Assembly (NCBI RefSeq): GCF_029945685.1
Contig: NZ_JAQSDA010000007.1
Span: 62,001-126,000, forward strand
Length of the DNA: 64,000 bases
Direction: 5' to 3'
Origin: Polaromonas sp.
GTDB lineage: Bacteria; Pseudomonadota; Gammaproteobacteria; Burkholderiales; Burkholderiaceae_C
In this document: one piece after another, positions 35,513 through 43,152 of the stretch
Numbering within the stretch: position 1 is the stretch's first letter
Layout: every line of letters begins with the position of its first letter
Translations under genes and position numbers: made by a program
The notes under the pieces: model-generated
Told to the model about the DNA's origin: nothing
Database searches by the model: none
Seen by the model: only the letters and a program-made list of their open reading frames with translations

Positions 35513-36079
35513 TCAGGCCTTGATCAGCAAGGCCGCCAGCCCCAGGCCGGCAAAAATGAGCGCCGATACGACGTGCACCACACGCAGCGGCACCAGCCGC
35601 GTGACGCGGGCGCCCAGCCAGACCACGGGGACGTTGGCCAGCATCATGCCCAGGGTGGTGCCGGCGACCACGCCGAACCAGGCGTCATAACGGGCGGCCA
35701 GCATCACGGTGGCAATCTGCGTCTTGTCGCCCATCTCGGCCAGGAAAAACAGCATCGCGGTGGTGCCGAACACGCCGAAGCGCGGCAGGCTTGCATCGGC
35801 CGAATCGTCGTCGAGCTTGTCCGGAATCAGCATCCACCCGGCCATGGCAAGGAAGGACGCGCCCAGAATCCAGCGCAGGGTTTGCGGGCTGATCAGGGTG
35901 GTCAACCAGGCGCCCAGGGCGCCGGCCATCGCATGGTTGGCAATGGTGGCGACAAAGATGCCCGCCACGATGGGCCAGGGTTTGCGGAAACGGGCAGCGA
36001 GGACGAGGGCGAGAAGTTGCGTCTTGTCGCCCATTTCGGCGAGGGCAACAATGCCGGTGGAGATGAGGAAAGCTTCCAT
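35513..36079 (-). CDS. TMEM165/GDT1 (UPF0016) family cation exporter, probably manganese
   Basis: Inner-membrane protein of 188 residues with six predicted helices arranged as two homologous halves. Each half carries the family motif E-x-G-D-K-T: ALAEMGDKTQLLALVLAARF near residue 15 and FLAEMGDKTQIATVMLAARY near residue 125. Bacterial members export Mn2+ (MneA type) or exchange Ca2+/Mn2+ for protons. ATG 36079 follows GGAG at about 10 bases; a longer open frame runs back through the riboswitch and is not coding. The leader contains a yybP-ykoY Mn2+ riboswitch, which strongly supports manganese export as its role. Confidence 0.92.
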   Translation of the reverse strand: MEAFLISTGIVALAEMGDKTQLLALVLAARFRKPWPIVAGIFVATIANHAMAGALGAWLTTLISPQTLRWILGASFLAMAGWMLIPDKLDDDSADASLPRFGVFGTTAMLFFLAEMGDKTQIATVMLAARYDAWFGVVAGTTLGMMLANVPVVWLGARVTRLVPLRVVHVVSALIFAGLGLAALLIKA

Positions 36080-36146
36080 GAAATGAGACTCCGGCCGAAA
36101 ACCATTGACTGCACGGCATCCCCGGCCTTGAGCAGGAGCTGTGCAG

Positions 36147-36253
36147 TCAAAGGTCTCGCTGGGTCCGATGGACTGCTTGCGCCATGTCCGTGCTGGACAA
36201 GTCTGTTGACGCAAGCCCCTTTCAGGATTGAAAGGGTAGCTACTCCCCAATGA
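36147..36253 (-). promoter_or_regulatory. yybP-ykoY manganese riboswitch
   Basis: On the minus strand: TCATTGGGGAGTAGC (P1 and the conserved GGGGAGTAG), a hairpin ACCCTTTC-GAAAGGGG, then GCGTCAACA, a hairpin TGTCC-GGACA with flanking GCTTGCG/CGCAAGC, and the closing AGCGAGACCTTTGA (36147-36160). These conserved blocks define the yybP-ykoY aptamer. Downstream, GACTGCAC and GTGCAGTC (36100-36150) form a second stem before the ribosome binding site that can serve as the expression platform. It lies 70-170 bases before the GDT1-type start codon. Confidence 0.87.
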
Positions 36254-36409
36254 CAGAGCTTCATTGTAACGCCCACCGTCCATGCTGCGGGTAAGCGCCA
36301 CCCAACTTGGTGCGCACCTCTCTGGCGCAGTTTTTGCTTGTTTTTGGTGCTGTTGCTTTTTATATCCAGCTTTCGCACTAAAACTGCTCAAACACTCAAA
36401 GAGGGGCTT

Positions 36410-37612
36410 ATGGACGCACTAAAACAGGGCTCGGATGCCTTGTTCATTTTGTTGGGTGGCATCATGGTGTTGGCCATGCATGCCGGTTTTGCTTTTCTGG
36501 AGCTCGGCACGGTCCGCAAGAAAAACCAGGTCAATGCCCTGGTCAAGATTCTGGTGGACTTCTCGGTGTCCACCGTGGTGTATTTCGTCGTCGGTTACGG
36601 CGTGGCCTATGGCACCAGCTTTTTTGTCGGCGCCGACGTGCTGGCCGCCAAAAACGGCTATGAGCTGGTCAAGTTCTTCTTCCTGCTGACCTTTGCCGCA
36701 GCCATTCCCGCCATCATTTCCGGCGGCATCGCCGAACGCGCACGCTTTTACCCGCAGCTGCTGGCCACCGCCGTGATCGTCGGGTTTGTCTATCCGTTTT
36801 TCGAGGGCATTGTCTGGAACCAGCACTTCGGCGTGCAGGCCTGGATCAAGGCCCTGACCGGCGCCGAGTTCCATGACTTCGCCGGCTCCATCGTGGTTCA
36901 TGCGGTCGGCGGCTGGCTGGCGCTGCCGGCGGTGATCCTGCTGGGCGCACGCAGCAACCGCTACCGCAAGGACGGCGGCATCTCGGCGCATCCGCCGTCG
37001 AGCATTCCTTTTCTCGCGCTGGGTGCGTGGATCCTGACGGTCGGCTGGTTCGGCTTCAACGTCATGAGTGCGCAGACCATCGCCAATATCTCCGGCCTGG
37101 TGGCGGTCAACTCGCTGATGGCCATGGTGGGCGGCACGCTGGCGGCCTTGGTACTCGGCAAAAACGACCCCGGATTTGTGCACAACGGCCCGCTGGCCGG
37201 GCTGGTGGCCGTGTGTGCCGGCTCCGACCTGATGCACCCGCTGGGCGCGCTGGTCACCGGCGGTGTCGCCGGCGCCGTGTTTGTCGTGATGTTCACCTTG
37301 ACACAGAACCGCTGGAAGATCGACGACGTGCTGGGCGTCTGGCCGCTGCACGGCCTGTGCGGCGCCTGGGGCGGCATCGCTGCGGGCATCTTCGGCAGCA
37401 AGGCGCTGGGCGGCTTGGGCGGCGTGCACCTCGGCGCGCAGCTGATCGGCACGGTCATGGGTGTGGGCTGGGCGCTGCTGGCGGGCTTTGTCGTCTACGG
37501 CCTGATCAAGGCCACCCTGGGCCTGCGCCTGAGCCAGGAAGAGGAATACGAGGGCGCCGACCTGTCGATCCACCGCATCGGCGCCACGCCGGATCGCGAG
37601 GTCAACTGGTGA
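36410..37612 (+). CDS. amtB: Ammonium transporter (Amt/Rh family)
   Basis: Inner-membrane ammonium channel/transporter of 400 residues with 11 predicted helices. The two pore histidines are visible in FAGSIVVHAVGGW (about residue 163) and WPLHGLCGAWGG (about 312); the family signature DFAGSxVVHxxGG is intact. The C-terminal cytoplasmic tail is short (SQEEEYEGADLSIH), still with the GxE-like region that PII proteins contact. There is no cleavable signal or glnK gene next to it, unlike the usual glnK-amtB operon. ATG 36410 has GAGGGG at 5 bases. It is divergent from the GDT1-type exporter. Confidence 0.95.
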   Translation: MDALKQGSDALFILLGGIMVLAMHAGFAFLELGTVRKKNQVNALVKILVDFSVSTVVYFVVGYGVAYGTSFFVGADVLAAKNGYELVKFFFLLTFAAAIPAIISGGIAERARFYPQLLATAVIVGFVYPFFEGIVWNQHFGVQAWIKALTGAEFHDFAGSIVVHAVGGWLALPAVILLGARSNRYRKDGGISAHPPSSIPFLALGAWILTVGWFGFNVMSAQTIANISGLVAVNSLMAMVGGTLAALVLGKNDPGFVHNGPLAGLVAVCAGSDLMHPLGALVTGGVAGAVFVVMFTLTQNRWKIDDVLGVWPLHGLCGAWGGIAAGIFGSKALGGLGGVHLGAQLIGTVMGVGWALLAGFVVYGLIKATLGLRLSQEEEYEGADLSIHRIGATPDREVNW

Positions 37613-37696
37613 TGCGCCGAAGACCAGCCGCTGTTATTTGCTCCTGAATTTATAGCTGTTGGCGCAGACCCCTGTTGGACTGCTGGCCGATTTGAC
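37613..37696 (+). repeat. Dispersed short repeat, family 2, between amtB and doxX
   Basis: Around 37641-37678: CTCCTGAATTTATAGCTGTTGGCGCAGACCCCTGTTGG, matching the family core ATTTATAGCTGTTGGCGC also seen inside the SDR gene at 44320. The rest of this short gap holds nothing else that I recognise. Confidence 0.55.
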
Positions 37697-38173
37697 CTAT
37701 GGGGTTCGGCAAGCGCGCTGCAGCAAGGGCGCCAGCCAGCGGTCCATCGACCATGGCCCTCCACCGTAAATCGCCAGCCCCGCCAGCAACGCGCCCCAGA
37801 ACACATGCTGCTGCAGGGCGGCTGGTGCGATCTCGCTGAGCGAGATCACCGCGACCGCATTCACGACGAACAGGCCCAGCGCCGAAAAACGGCCCGCCAG
37901 ACCCAGCACCAGCAGCATTGGCAGTACCAGCTCGCCGGCTGTTCCGGCGATCGCCGCTACCGCCGGTGGCAGCAGCGGGACCCTGTATTCATCGGTGAAC
38001 AGGGCCAGCGTGGTGTCCCAGTCGCGCAGCTTCGTCAGGCCCGACAGAAAAAACACCTGGGCCAGGTAAAGGCGCGCCGCCAGCGCGGCGGCAGGCTGCA
38101 GCAGATCGAGCGCCGCACTGAAGCGGCGCCAGAGGCCCAGCACTTTTTGTGGGGCCGAGGGGGGGGTGTTCAT
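37697..38173 (-). CDS. DoxX family membrane protein (end of the bufferin operon)
   Basis: Small inner-membrane protein of 158 residues with four predicted helices and the DoxX features ALAARLYLAQVFFLSGLTKLRDW and GELVLPMLLVLGLAGRFSALGL. DoxX proteins often accompany bufferin/Hvf clusters and may supply electrons or an anchoring function; their exact role is unknown. ATG 38173 overlaps the hvfC stop in ATGA, and GAAAGGGA precedes it. It is the last gene of hvfA-hvfB-hvfC-doxX. Confidence 0.88.
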   Translation of the reverse strand: MNTPPSAPQKVLGLWRRFSAALDLLQPAAALAARLYLAQVFFLSGLTKLRDWDTTLALFTDEYRVPLLPPAVAAIAGTAGELVLPMLLVLGLAGRFSALGLFVVNAVAVISLSEIAPAALQQHVFWGALLAGLAIYGGGPWSMDRWLAPLLQRACRTP

Positions 38174-38997
38174 GGTGTGTCCCTTTCTGGAGAAATAACA
38201 GGGCGAACGCCCAGCAGCAGGCCGGTGTGCACCGCCTGCGCGAGCCATGCCGTGAAGTTGAATCCTGGCGCGGCGGACAGGGCAGCGGCCAGCGAGCGGC
38301 CTTGCTGGAGCACCCCGACAAACAAGGCCTCGCCCGGCTGCGCCTGCCGTAGCGCCGGCTTCAGGCCCTGTCGCCAGACCAGCGCCGTTTCTTTCACGCG
38401 GTCATGCAGGCGCTCTGCCGCCTGCCGCAGCGACGGCGTTCCACTCAGATGCGCCAGCACGAGGCTGACCACCGGAAAATCACTGGTCAGCAGCGCCGCG
38501 CCTGGGCACAGCTGCAGCGTCAGCGCGGCCGGATCGCCGCTTTCCAGCAGTGCCAGGGAGCCGATGTCGGCCCGGCCATCGGCCTGCGTTGCGGCCACAT
38601 GCAGGGCCCATTCGACACGCGCCACGTCGGGCAGGTAAGGCTCCTCGCGCAGCAGGTCGACCAGCGAGTCGAGGAAGGCCGCGAAACCGTCGCCCCACTG
38701 CGCCATGTCGCCGCGCGCCGGCGGACAGCGTTGCCAGAAGTGGCGCGACAGGGCGACAAGGTTCTCCTCACCCAGCAGTTCGCCCACCACCGGGTAGGCA
38801 GCGGCCAGCGCGCGCTGCGCCAGCGCGTGGCCGTTGCTGCGATAGGCCTGCAGCCCACGTTCAAGATATTTTTGACCTTCAGCCCCCTCGACATGGGCGC
38901 AGGCAGCTATTATTTCCATAGCATCTGCATGGCGCGGTCGGTACAGCGCCTGCAGCAGGGCCTGCTGCTGCGCCGCCAGGCCGACGCAGACGCTCAT
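38170..38997 (-). CDS. hvfC: HvfC/BufC-type DUF2063 protein, RiPP maturation partner
   Basis: Partner of the DUF692 (MNIO) enzyme in bufferin maturation, thought to present the precursor peptide. The 275-residue protein has the DUF2063 N-terminal helical domain: [45 protein letters not shown], and [23 protein letters not shown] at about 95-115. The C-terminal half resembles the second domain of HvfC proteins. ATG overlaps the hvfB stop (ATGA) and the stop overlaps doxX (ATGA), so all are coupled. A short dispersed repeat (about 38895-38930) lies within the coding sequence near residues 22-34. Confidence 0.87.
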   Translation of the reverse strand: MSVCVGLAAQQQALLQALYRPRHADAMEIIAACAHVEGAEGQKYLERGLQAYRSNGHALAQRALAAAYPVVGELLGEENLVALSRHFWQRCPPARGDMAQWGDGFAAFLDSLVDLLREEPYLPDVARVEWALHVAATQADGRADIGSLALLESGDPAALTLQLCPGAALLTSDFPVVSLVLAHLSGTPSLRQAAERLHDRVKETALVWRQGLKPALRQAQPGEALFVGVLQQGRSLAAALSAAPGFNFTAWLAQAVHTGLLLGVRPVISPERDTP

Positions 38998-39887
38998 GTC
39001 GACATCTCCGCTGGCTGGTTCAGCAAACGCGCACGTTCGGCCTCGCCCAGCAGCACCGCCAGCGGCGGGATGGCGGTGTCCCATTCGATCAGCGCAGGCG
39101 GCCCACCGAAACGCGCGATGGCATGGGCATACAGCTGCCACACCTCGGGGGCCACGCGGCTGCCGTGGTCATCGATGACGATGTCGTCCATCACGCAGTG
39201 GCCGGCCAGATGGATCTCGCCCACCGCGGCGGCAGGCAGTTGGTCCAGCCAGTGCTCGCAGGCGCGCAGCGGATCGGGCGCATCCTGCCCGCCGGCGATG
39301 CGCGCGTTGAGCGCATTGACGTAAATATTGTTCACGTCCACCAGCAGGCCGCAGCCGGTGCGCTGCACCAGCTCGCAGAGGAAATCGGTCTCGCTGCGGT
39401 CGCTGCCCGCGAGCGTGAGGTAGGCCGACAGGTTCTCCACCAACAAGGGCCGTTTGAGCCGCTCCTGCACTTGCTGCAGATTGCGGCAGAACACCGCCAG
39501 CGACTCCTGGTTGAAAGGGACAGGCAGCAGGTCGCCAGCATGCACGTTCCGGCCATTGACAGCACCACGCGCAAAACAGGCGTGGTCGCTGATGCGAACC
39601 GGCGCTATGCGTTCTGCCAGGCGCGCCAGTTGCTCCAGGTGCCAGGAGTCCACGCCCACAGCCGAGCCCAGTGCCAGGCCGACGCCATGCAGGCTGATGG
39701 GGTAGGCGGCGCGGGCCTGCTCAAGCAACGCGATTGCGGCGCCGCCGTCGGCAAAAAAATTTTCCGAATGCACCTCGAGAAAATCCAGCGGCGGGCGCGT
39801 TTCCAGCAGCTCCGCATAATGCGGGTGCCGCCAGCCGATGCCGACCTTGCCGGGCACCGGGCTGACGACGGGTGAGAAACGGTTCAT
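38994..39887 (-). CDS. hvfB: HvfB/BufB-type DUF692 multinuclear non-heme iron oxidase (MNIO)
   Basis: Iron enzyme expected to modify cysteines of the HvfA precursor, for example to 5-thiooxazoles in bufferins. The 297-residue TIM-barrel protein retains the DUF692 metal-site residues: [11 protein letters not shown] (Glu), [11 protein letters not shown] (His), LVENLSAYL (Glu), [11 protein letters not shown] (Asp, Asn), EIHLAGH (His), DDHGSRV (Asp, His) and IEWDTAIP (Glu). Length is usual. ATG 39887 is chosen; a GTG 9 bases upstream is an alternative. It sits between the precursor hvfA (59-base gap) and hvfC. Confidence 0.93.
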   Translation of the reverse strand: MNRFSPVVSPVPGKVGIGWRHPHYAELLETRPPLDFLEVHSENFFADGGAAIALLEQARAAYPISLHGVGLALGSAVGVDSWHLEQLARLAERIAPVRISDHACFARGAVNGRNVHAGDLLPVPFNQESLAVFCRNLQQVQERLKRPLLVENLSAYLTLAGSDRSETDFLCELVQRTGCGLLVDVNNIYVNALNARIAGGQDAPDPLRACEHWLDQLPAAAVGEIHLAGHCVMDDIVIDDHGSRVAPEVWQLYAHAIARFGGPPALIEWDTAIPPLAVLLGEAERARLLNQPAEMST

Positions 39888-39946
39888 GGTGAGCACTCGC
39901 CGCTTCGTCTCATCACATCAGGTCAAAAAAAGGGCGATCCGGTCGA

Positions 39947-40252
39947 TCAGCTTTTTTTGTCCATCATCGGCTTGTCCATCATGGCCTTGCCCTTCATCTT
40001 GGCCTGGTCGGCCGTCATGCCCTTCATGCTGGCGCACGAGCCTTTGGCGACGTATTTCCACTCGTTGGCGTCATCGCTGACCTTGGACTGGCCAGCGCAG
40101 GAATGCGTGCCACTCAGGTTGGCGCAATCGTTCTGGCCGGCCTTGGCGATGCCGTAACATTTTTCTTTTTCCTGAGCGACGGCGGGTGTGGCCACCAGCA
40201 AGGTGGACAGCAGGGAAGCGGCGGCTGCAGCAATCAGGGCGCGTTGGTTCAT
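39947..40252 (-). CDS. hvfA: Bufferin-type precursor protein (DUF2282), HvfA/BufA
   Basis: Exported RiPP precursor, probably a copper-binding peptide after modification. The 101-residue product has a Sec signal peptide ([27 protein letters not shown]) followed by the DUF2282 core with four cysteines in the family spacing: [21 protein letters not shown], then the CAGQS cysteine, and GSCASMKG. The tail [16 protein letters not shown] is unusually rich in Met and Lys and could add copper ligands. GGAG lies 7 bases before the ATG. A shared ECF-type promoter motif precedes it. Family membership is clear; the bound metal in this organism is inferred. Confidence 0.92.
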   Translation of the reverse strand: MNQRALIAAAAASLLSTLLVATPAVAQEKEKCYGIAKAGQNDCANLSGTHSCAGQSKVSDDANEWKYVAKGSCASMKGMTADQAKMKGKAMMDKPMMDKKS

Positions 40253-40290
40253 TTGAAATCTCCAGTGGGTTTGAACAGGTTAAAAATCCC

Positions 40291-40321
40291 AACCAGACCC
40301 ATGTTGTTTCTCTGTCTGGTT
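40291..40321 (-). terminator. Hairpin in the hvfA leader (terminator of the TlpA-like gene or attenuator)
   Basis: Minus strand arms AACCAGAC (40314-40321) and GTCTGGTT (40291-40298), followed by GGGATTTTT. It can end transcription from the TlpA-like gene. It lies just after the predicted -10 of hvfA, so it might instead shape the 5' end of hvfA mRNA. Confidence 0.5.
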
Positions 40322-40326
40322 AAGGG

Positions 40327-40354
40327 TTGGTCCTGCGACCCCGGGCTTTCTTAC
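40327..40354 (-). promoter_or_regulatory. Candidate ECF-sigma promoter of the hvfABC-doxX operon
   Basis: Minus strand: GTAAGAA (40348-40354), 14 bases, GGACCAA (40327-40333). The same architecture with CGACTAA precedes the TlpA-like gene. The GTAAGAA-type -35 and CGAC/GGAC -10 resemble ECF promoters. The nearby ECF sigma gene is the obvious candidate to read it. Confidence 0.55.
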
Positions 40355-40392
40355 AGGATTCTTTTTGCCCCCCCGGGAAAATACGCGGAAGG

Positions 40393-40992
40393 CTACAGCA
40401 AGTCGGCAATCCGGTCCCAGGCCTCAGGCGGGATCCGGCCCACATAACGCTCCACGATTTTTCCGGACTTGTCGACCAGGTAACCCGCGGGCAGTTGCGC
40501 GTGCTGGCCCAGGTTGTCGCGGTAGCTGCTGTCACCGGCCCAGAGCTGCACAAACCGCTGGCGGGTCGGCACGGTGCGCGAGATGATGTTCTCGTAGTCC
40601 AGCAGGTCTTTCATGCGCGCGTCGGTGCTCACCGCCACCAGCTCGAAGGGCTTGCCGGCCCAGCCTTCGTAGTTCGTTCGCAGCTCGGGCATCTTGTCGC
40701 GGCAGACGGCACAGCCGGTGGACCAGTACAGCACCAGCACCACCCTGCCCTTGAGCGAAGACAGCCTGAACGGCATGCCCTCCACTGTTTTTCCTTCGAT
40801 CTGTGGGGGTGCGGCGGCCGGCGCCGCTGCAACACGTTCCGCCTTGGGAGCGGTCGGCGCTGTCTGCGCCAGGGCGGGCGCGGCGATCCCCAGCGAGAGG
40901 AGGGCCATCGCCCCCAGGCCCCGCAAGCTTCGGCCGGGATGCGCAACGCCATAACCGGTGACGGGTGGTGGTAGGTGACAGGCGAAGCCCAT
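40393..40992 (-). CDS. TlpA-like thioredoxin-family protein, exported
   Basis: Predicted periplasmic thiol-disulphide or metal-chaperone protein of 199 residues. An N-terminal export signal (basic HPGRSLRGLG, hydrophobic MALLSLGIAAPALAQ) is followed by an Ala/Pro linker and a thioredoxin/AhpC-TSA fold with LKGRVVLVLYWSTGCAVCRDK; the CxxC pair is CAVC. Downstream VSTDARMKD and QLPAGYLVDKSGKIV fit TlpA-like proteins. ATG 40992 has AAGGAAA upstream. It lies 140 bases before hvfA, on the same strand, divergent from the ECF sigma gene, and has its own ECF-type promoter motif. Role in copper or bufferin handling is inferred. Confidence 0.85.
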   Translation of the reverse strand: MGFACHLPPPVTGYGVAHPGRSLRGLGAMALLSLGIAAPALAQTAPTAPKAERVAAAPAAAPPQIEGKTVEGMPFRLSSLKGRVVLVLYWSTGCAVCRDKMPELRTNYEGWAGKPFELVAVSTDARMKDLLDYENIISRTVPTRQRFVQLWAGDSSYRDNLGQHAQLPAGYLVDKSGKIVERYVGRIPPEAWDRIADLL

Positions 40993-41038
40993 GATGGTTT
41001 CCTTGTTGGTTGCAAAAACAGGGCGTTTGTTGCCTATG

Positions 41039-41066
41039 TTAGTCGCAGGGCAGGCGGCGTTCTTAC
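41039..41066 (-). promoter_or_regulatory. Candidate ECF-sigma promoter of the TlpA-like gene
   Basis: Minus strand: GTAAGAA (41060-41066), 14 bases, CGACTAA (41039-41045), a classic ECF-type arrangement. The expected transcript starts near 41032, about 40 bases before the ATG. Box sequences and spacing match the motif ahead of hvfA. Confidence 0.62.
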
Positions 41067-41124
41067 GGCTCTTTCTGCAATTTTTTGCCGCGCCCGCGCC
41101 GCCGTGCGGCTAGACTCGCCATCC

Positions 41125-41691
41125 ATGGCCACCTTCGAAGAGCAACTGGTTGAACACCGTATCTACCTCATGCGGTTTGCGCGGCTGCAGCTGCGCAACG
41201 ATGCCTGGGCCGAAGACGCCGTTTCGGAGACCCTGCTGGCGGCCCTGTCCAGACCGCAATCGTTTGGCAACCGTTCACAGCTCAAGACCTGGCTGGTCGG
41301 CATCCTCAAGCACAAGGTTGTCGACCTGATTCGCAGCCACGCGCGGGAGGTCTCGTTGCCCGACCACGGGGCCGACGACGACGCGGACGAACTGGACAAG
41401 CTCGTCTTCCAGCGTGACGGCCATTTCGCCAGCCCGCCCGGTAACTGGGGCGATCCGCAGCAAACCCTGGCGCAAAGCCAGTTCTTCAAGGTCCTGGATG
41501 CCTGCGTCGAGCGGCTGCCCCCTGCTCTGGGGCGCTTGTTCCTGATGCGCGAATGGCTGGAACTTTCCTGCGAAGAAGTCTGTAAGGAACTCTCGCTCAC
41601 GCCGACCAATTTATATGTCCAACTCCACCGTGCGCGCCTGCGCTTGCGCGAATGTCTGGCCATTCACTGGTTTGGCCAACACCCCCACTGA
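41125..41691 (+). CDS. ECF-family RNA polymerase sigma factor
   Basis: Group 4 sigma factor of 188 residues that would direct RNA polymerase to a small regulon. Region 2 is visible at about 10-80 (LMRFARLQLRNDAWAEDAVSE; FGNRSQLKTWLVGILKHKVVDLIR) and region 4 at about 130-180 (LPPALGRLFLMREWLELSCEE, helix-turn-helix SLTPTNLYVQLHRARLRLRE). A longer acidic linker (DHGADDDADELDK) separates them. ATG 41125 is chosen since upstream frame lacks sigma sequence. The anti-sigma gene follows with no gap. Divergent from the TlpA-like gene and near hvfABC, which carry matching promoter motifs. Confidence 0.93.
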   Translation: MATFEEQLVEHRIYLMRFARLQLRNDAWAEDAVSETLLAALSRPQSFGNRSQLKTWLVGILKHKVVDLIRSHAREVSLPDHGADDDADELDKLVFQRDGHFASPPGNWGDPQQTLAQSQFFKVLDACVERLPPALGRLFLMREWLELSCEEVCKELSLTPTNLYVQLHRARLRLRECLAIHWFGQHPH

Positions 41692-41946
41692 ATGACCGGC
41701 ATGAAAATCCAGTCCCTTCCCCTCAGGCGCACCTGCAAACAGGCCGCGGCCTTGCTGGTGGCCCGTGAGGACCGCGCTTTGCGCCTGGCCGATACCGTTG
41801 CCTTGCGTCTGCACCTGCTGGCCTGCAAGGCCTGCCCGCAATTTGAAAACCAGCTGCTCACCATGCGCTTGGCGATGGGCCGCTGGCGCAACTATGCAGG
41901 CGAAACCGAAAGCCCGGACACGGAAGGCCTCCAGCGGCCTGACTGA
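41692..41946 (+). CDS. Zinc-finger anti-sigma factor (zf-HC2-like)
   Basis: Small protein of 84 residues whose ATG begins immediately after the sigma stop, so it is coupled to it. It carries the ZAS-type pattern H-x3-C-x2-C in HLLACKAC at about residue 40, preceded by a cysteine in RRTCKQAA. There is no transmembrane segment, so it would be a soluble anti-sigma that could sense thiol oxidation or metals through its zinc site. A start at 41701 (MKIQSLP) is equally possible. Confidence 0.83.
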   Translation: MTGMKIQSLPLRRTCKQAAALLVAREDRALRLADTVALRLHLLACKACPQFENQLLTMRLAMGRWRNYAGETESPDTEGLQRPD

Positions 41947-42405
41947 TGGCAACGCGCCGCGTTGCGAACCAGCCGCCCGGCGTTCGTGGCGAGTGGCGAG
42001 CGCGAGTGTGAGCCCTCGCGAGAGCCGCTTGCTGGTGTGAACAGCGTAAAAATTCGTTTCTTTACGCCTCCGTTGAAACACGCCCCCGATCGGCCCCTTG
42101 GATAGTACAAGTGGGTACAAACTTCCCGTTTTCTGATTGAAAATCAACGTTCTTTCACGTCCTCAAGAGACGTCTATGGGTGCACCGCGCCTCCAACCCG
42201 CACGCCAGCGCTCGCGCTGCAGGGCAAGACCGCCCGCCAGCCCCATGTGGACGCGGGTCGAGCAGGTGCGGCGAAGGCAATATTTGCTTGTCTTCCCCGG
42301 GCCCGGCCGCATAACATAAAGGCTGTGGATGCGAGTCCACACCAGCCAGGTGATCGGTCAGTTTCGCGCGCTACAGCGGTACGTTGGAAGATTTGTTGTG
42401 CTTTC
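41947..42405. other. Intergenic region before the first RRM gene
   Basis: About 460 bases. It contains a hairpin (GCGTAAA 42044-42050 with TTTACGC 42061-42067) that may terminate the sigma operon, and possible but weak promoter elements (TTGCTT at 42284, CATAAC at 42310, spacing 20). From about 42348 the sequence is duplicated in front of the second RRM gene. No convincing gene: a 60-codon frame at 42137-42319 has no family features. Confidence 0.45.
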
Positions 42406-42446
42406 GGGACTCCATCGCTTTTATTATTGTGTTTTAGAGGAGTCCC
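42406..42446 (+). promoter_or_regulatory. SD-sequestering hairpin, leader of the first RRM gene
   Basis: Perfect 8-bp stem: GGGACTCC (42406-42413) with GGAGTCCC (42439-42446), around a 25-base AU-rich loop. The 3' arm contains the Shine-Dalgarno GAGGAG and ends 3 bases before the ATG, so folding would hide the ribosome binding site. The same structure precedes the second copy. Confidence 0.7.
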
Positions 42447-42449
42447 TTC

Positions 42450-42860
42450 ATGGGCAACAAACTTTACGTCGGCAATCTGCCTTATTCCGTCCGCGACGAA
42501 GACCTGCAACAATCTTTCGGCCAGTTTGGCGCTGTCACCAGCGCTAAAGTCATGATGGAGCGCGACACTGGTCGCTCCAAGGGCTTTGGCTTTGTGGAAA
42601 TGGGCAGCGATGCCGAAGCGCAGGCAGCCATTGCCGGCATGAACGGCCAGCCCCTGGGTGGTCGCAGCGTGGTCGTCAACGAAGCCCGTCCGATGGAAGC
42701 TCGTCCTCCACGCACTGGCGGTGGCGGCTTCGGCGGCGGTAGTGGTGGTGGCGGCGGCTACGGTGGCGGCGGCGGTGGGGGCGACGGTGGTTTCCGCAGT
42801 CCTTACGGCGGCGGCCGTTCCGGGGGTGGCGGTTCTGGCGGTGGGCGCGGCGGCTACTAA
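42450..42860 (+). CDS. Glycine-rich RRM RNA-binding protein, copy 1
   Basis: Single RRM protein of 136 residues resembling bacterial and cyanobacterial cold-induced Rbp proteins and plant GRPs. RNP2 is LYVGNL (residues 4-9), RNP1 is KGFGFVEM (about 43-50), and the domain ends near residue 80. A glycine-rich tail follows, with GGYGGGGG, a unique GDGGFRSPYGGGRS insert, and ends GGRGGY. It probably binds single-stranded RNA as a chaperone in cold or stress. The first about 95 residues are identical to copy 2, 703 bases downstream. Translation is likely controlled by the leader hairpin; a terminator follows. Confidence 0.93.
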   Translation: MGNKLYVGNLPYSVRDEDLQQSFGQFGAVTSAKVMMERDTGRSKGFGFVEMGSDAEAQAAIAGMNGQPLGGRSVVVNEARPMEARPPRTGGGGFGGGSGGGGGYGGGGGGGDGGFRSPYGGGRSGGGGSGGGRGGY

Positions 42861-42903
42861 GCCCTGACTCCAGCCTCTTCAGCTGCGGCTGAAGACAGCT
42901 TCT

Positions 42904-42937
42904 AAAGGCCTCAAAACCCCGGTTTTGGAGCCTTTTT
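42904..42937 (+). terminator. Rho-independent terminator after RRM copy 1
   Basis: AAAGGC-CAAAACC pairs with GGTTTTG-GCCTTT (two mismatches in mid-stem), followed by TTTTT. An additional small hairpin CTTCAGC-GCTGAAG precedes it (about 42877-42894). Confidence 0.75.
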
Positions 42938-42991
42938 GCATGGAGCACTTGACTTTGGCCTCAATCAACGATCGATTTTCCATCAATTTTG

Positions 42992-43019
42992 TTGGCTTTA
43001 TTCATATCTGGCGCATAAT
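42992..43019 (+). promoter_or_regulatory. Candidate promoter of RRM copy 2
   Basis: TTGGCT (42992-42997), 16-base spacer, CATAAT (43014-43019), ahead of the duplicated leader. A transcript would start near 43026, giving a leader of about 125 bases, long enough to fold before translation. Copy 1 does not share this upstream sequence. Confidence 0.45.
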
Positions 43020-43108
43020 GCACGGGTGTGGGTATAAATCCATACAGGTTAGGTGATCGGTCAGTTTCGCGCGCTACAGCGGTACGTTTGAAGATTTGTT
43101 GTGCTTTC

Positions 43109-43149
43109 GGGACTCCATCGCTTTTATTATTGTGTTTTAGAGGAGTCCC
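43109..43149 (+). promoter_or_regulatory. SD-sequestering hairpin, leader of the second RRM gene
   Basis: Same perfect stem as copy 1: GGGACTCC (43109-43116) with GGAGTCCC (43142-43149), three bases before the ATG. The leader from 43051 matches copy 1 with a single visible base difference outside the stem. Confidence 0.7.
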
Positions 43150-43152
43150 TTC

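Noticed and set aside
36080..36391. Open frame extending the GDT1-type gene upstream
   Set aside because: It runs through the yybP-ykoY riboswitch and lacks family sequence.
42137..42319. 60-codon frame before the first RRM gene
   Set aside because: Arg/Pro-rich, no ribosome binding site, no family; more likely leader DNA.
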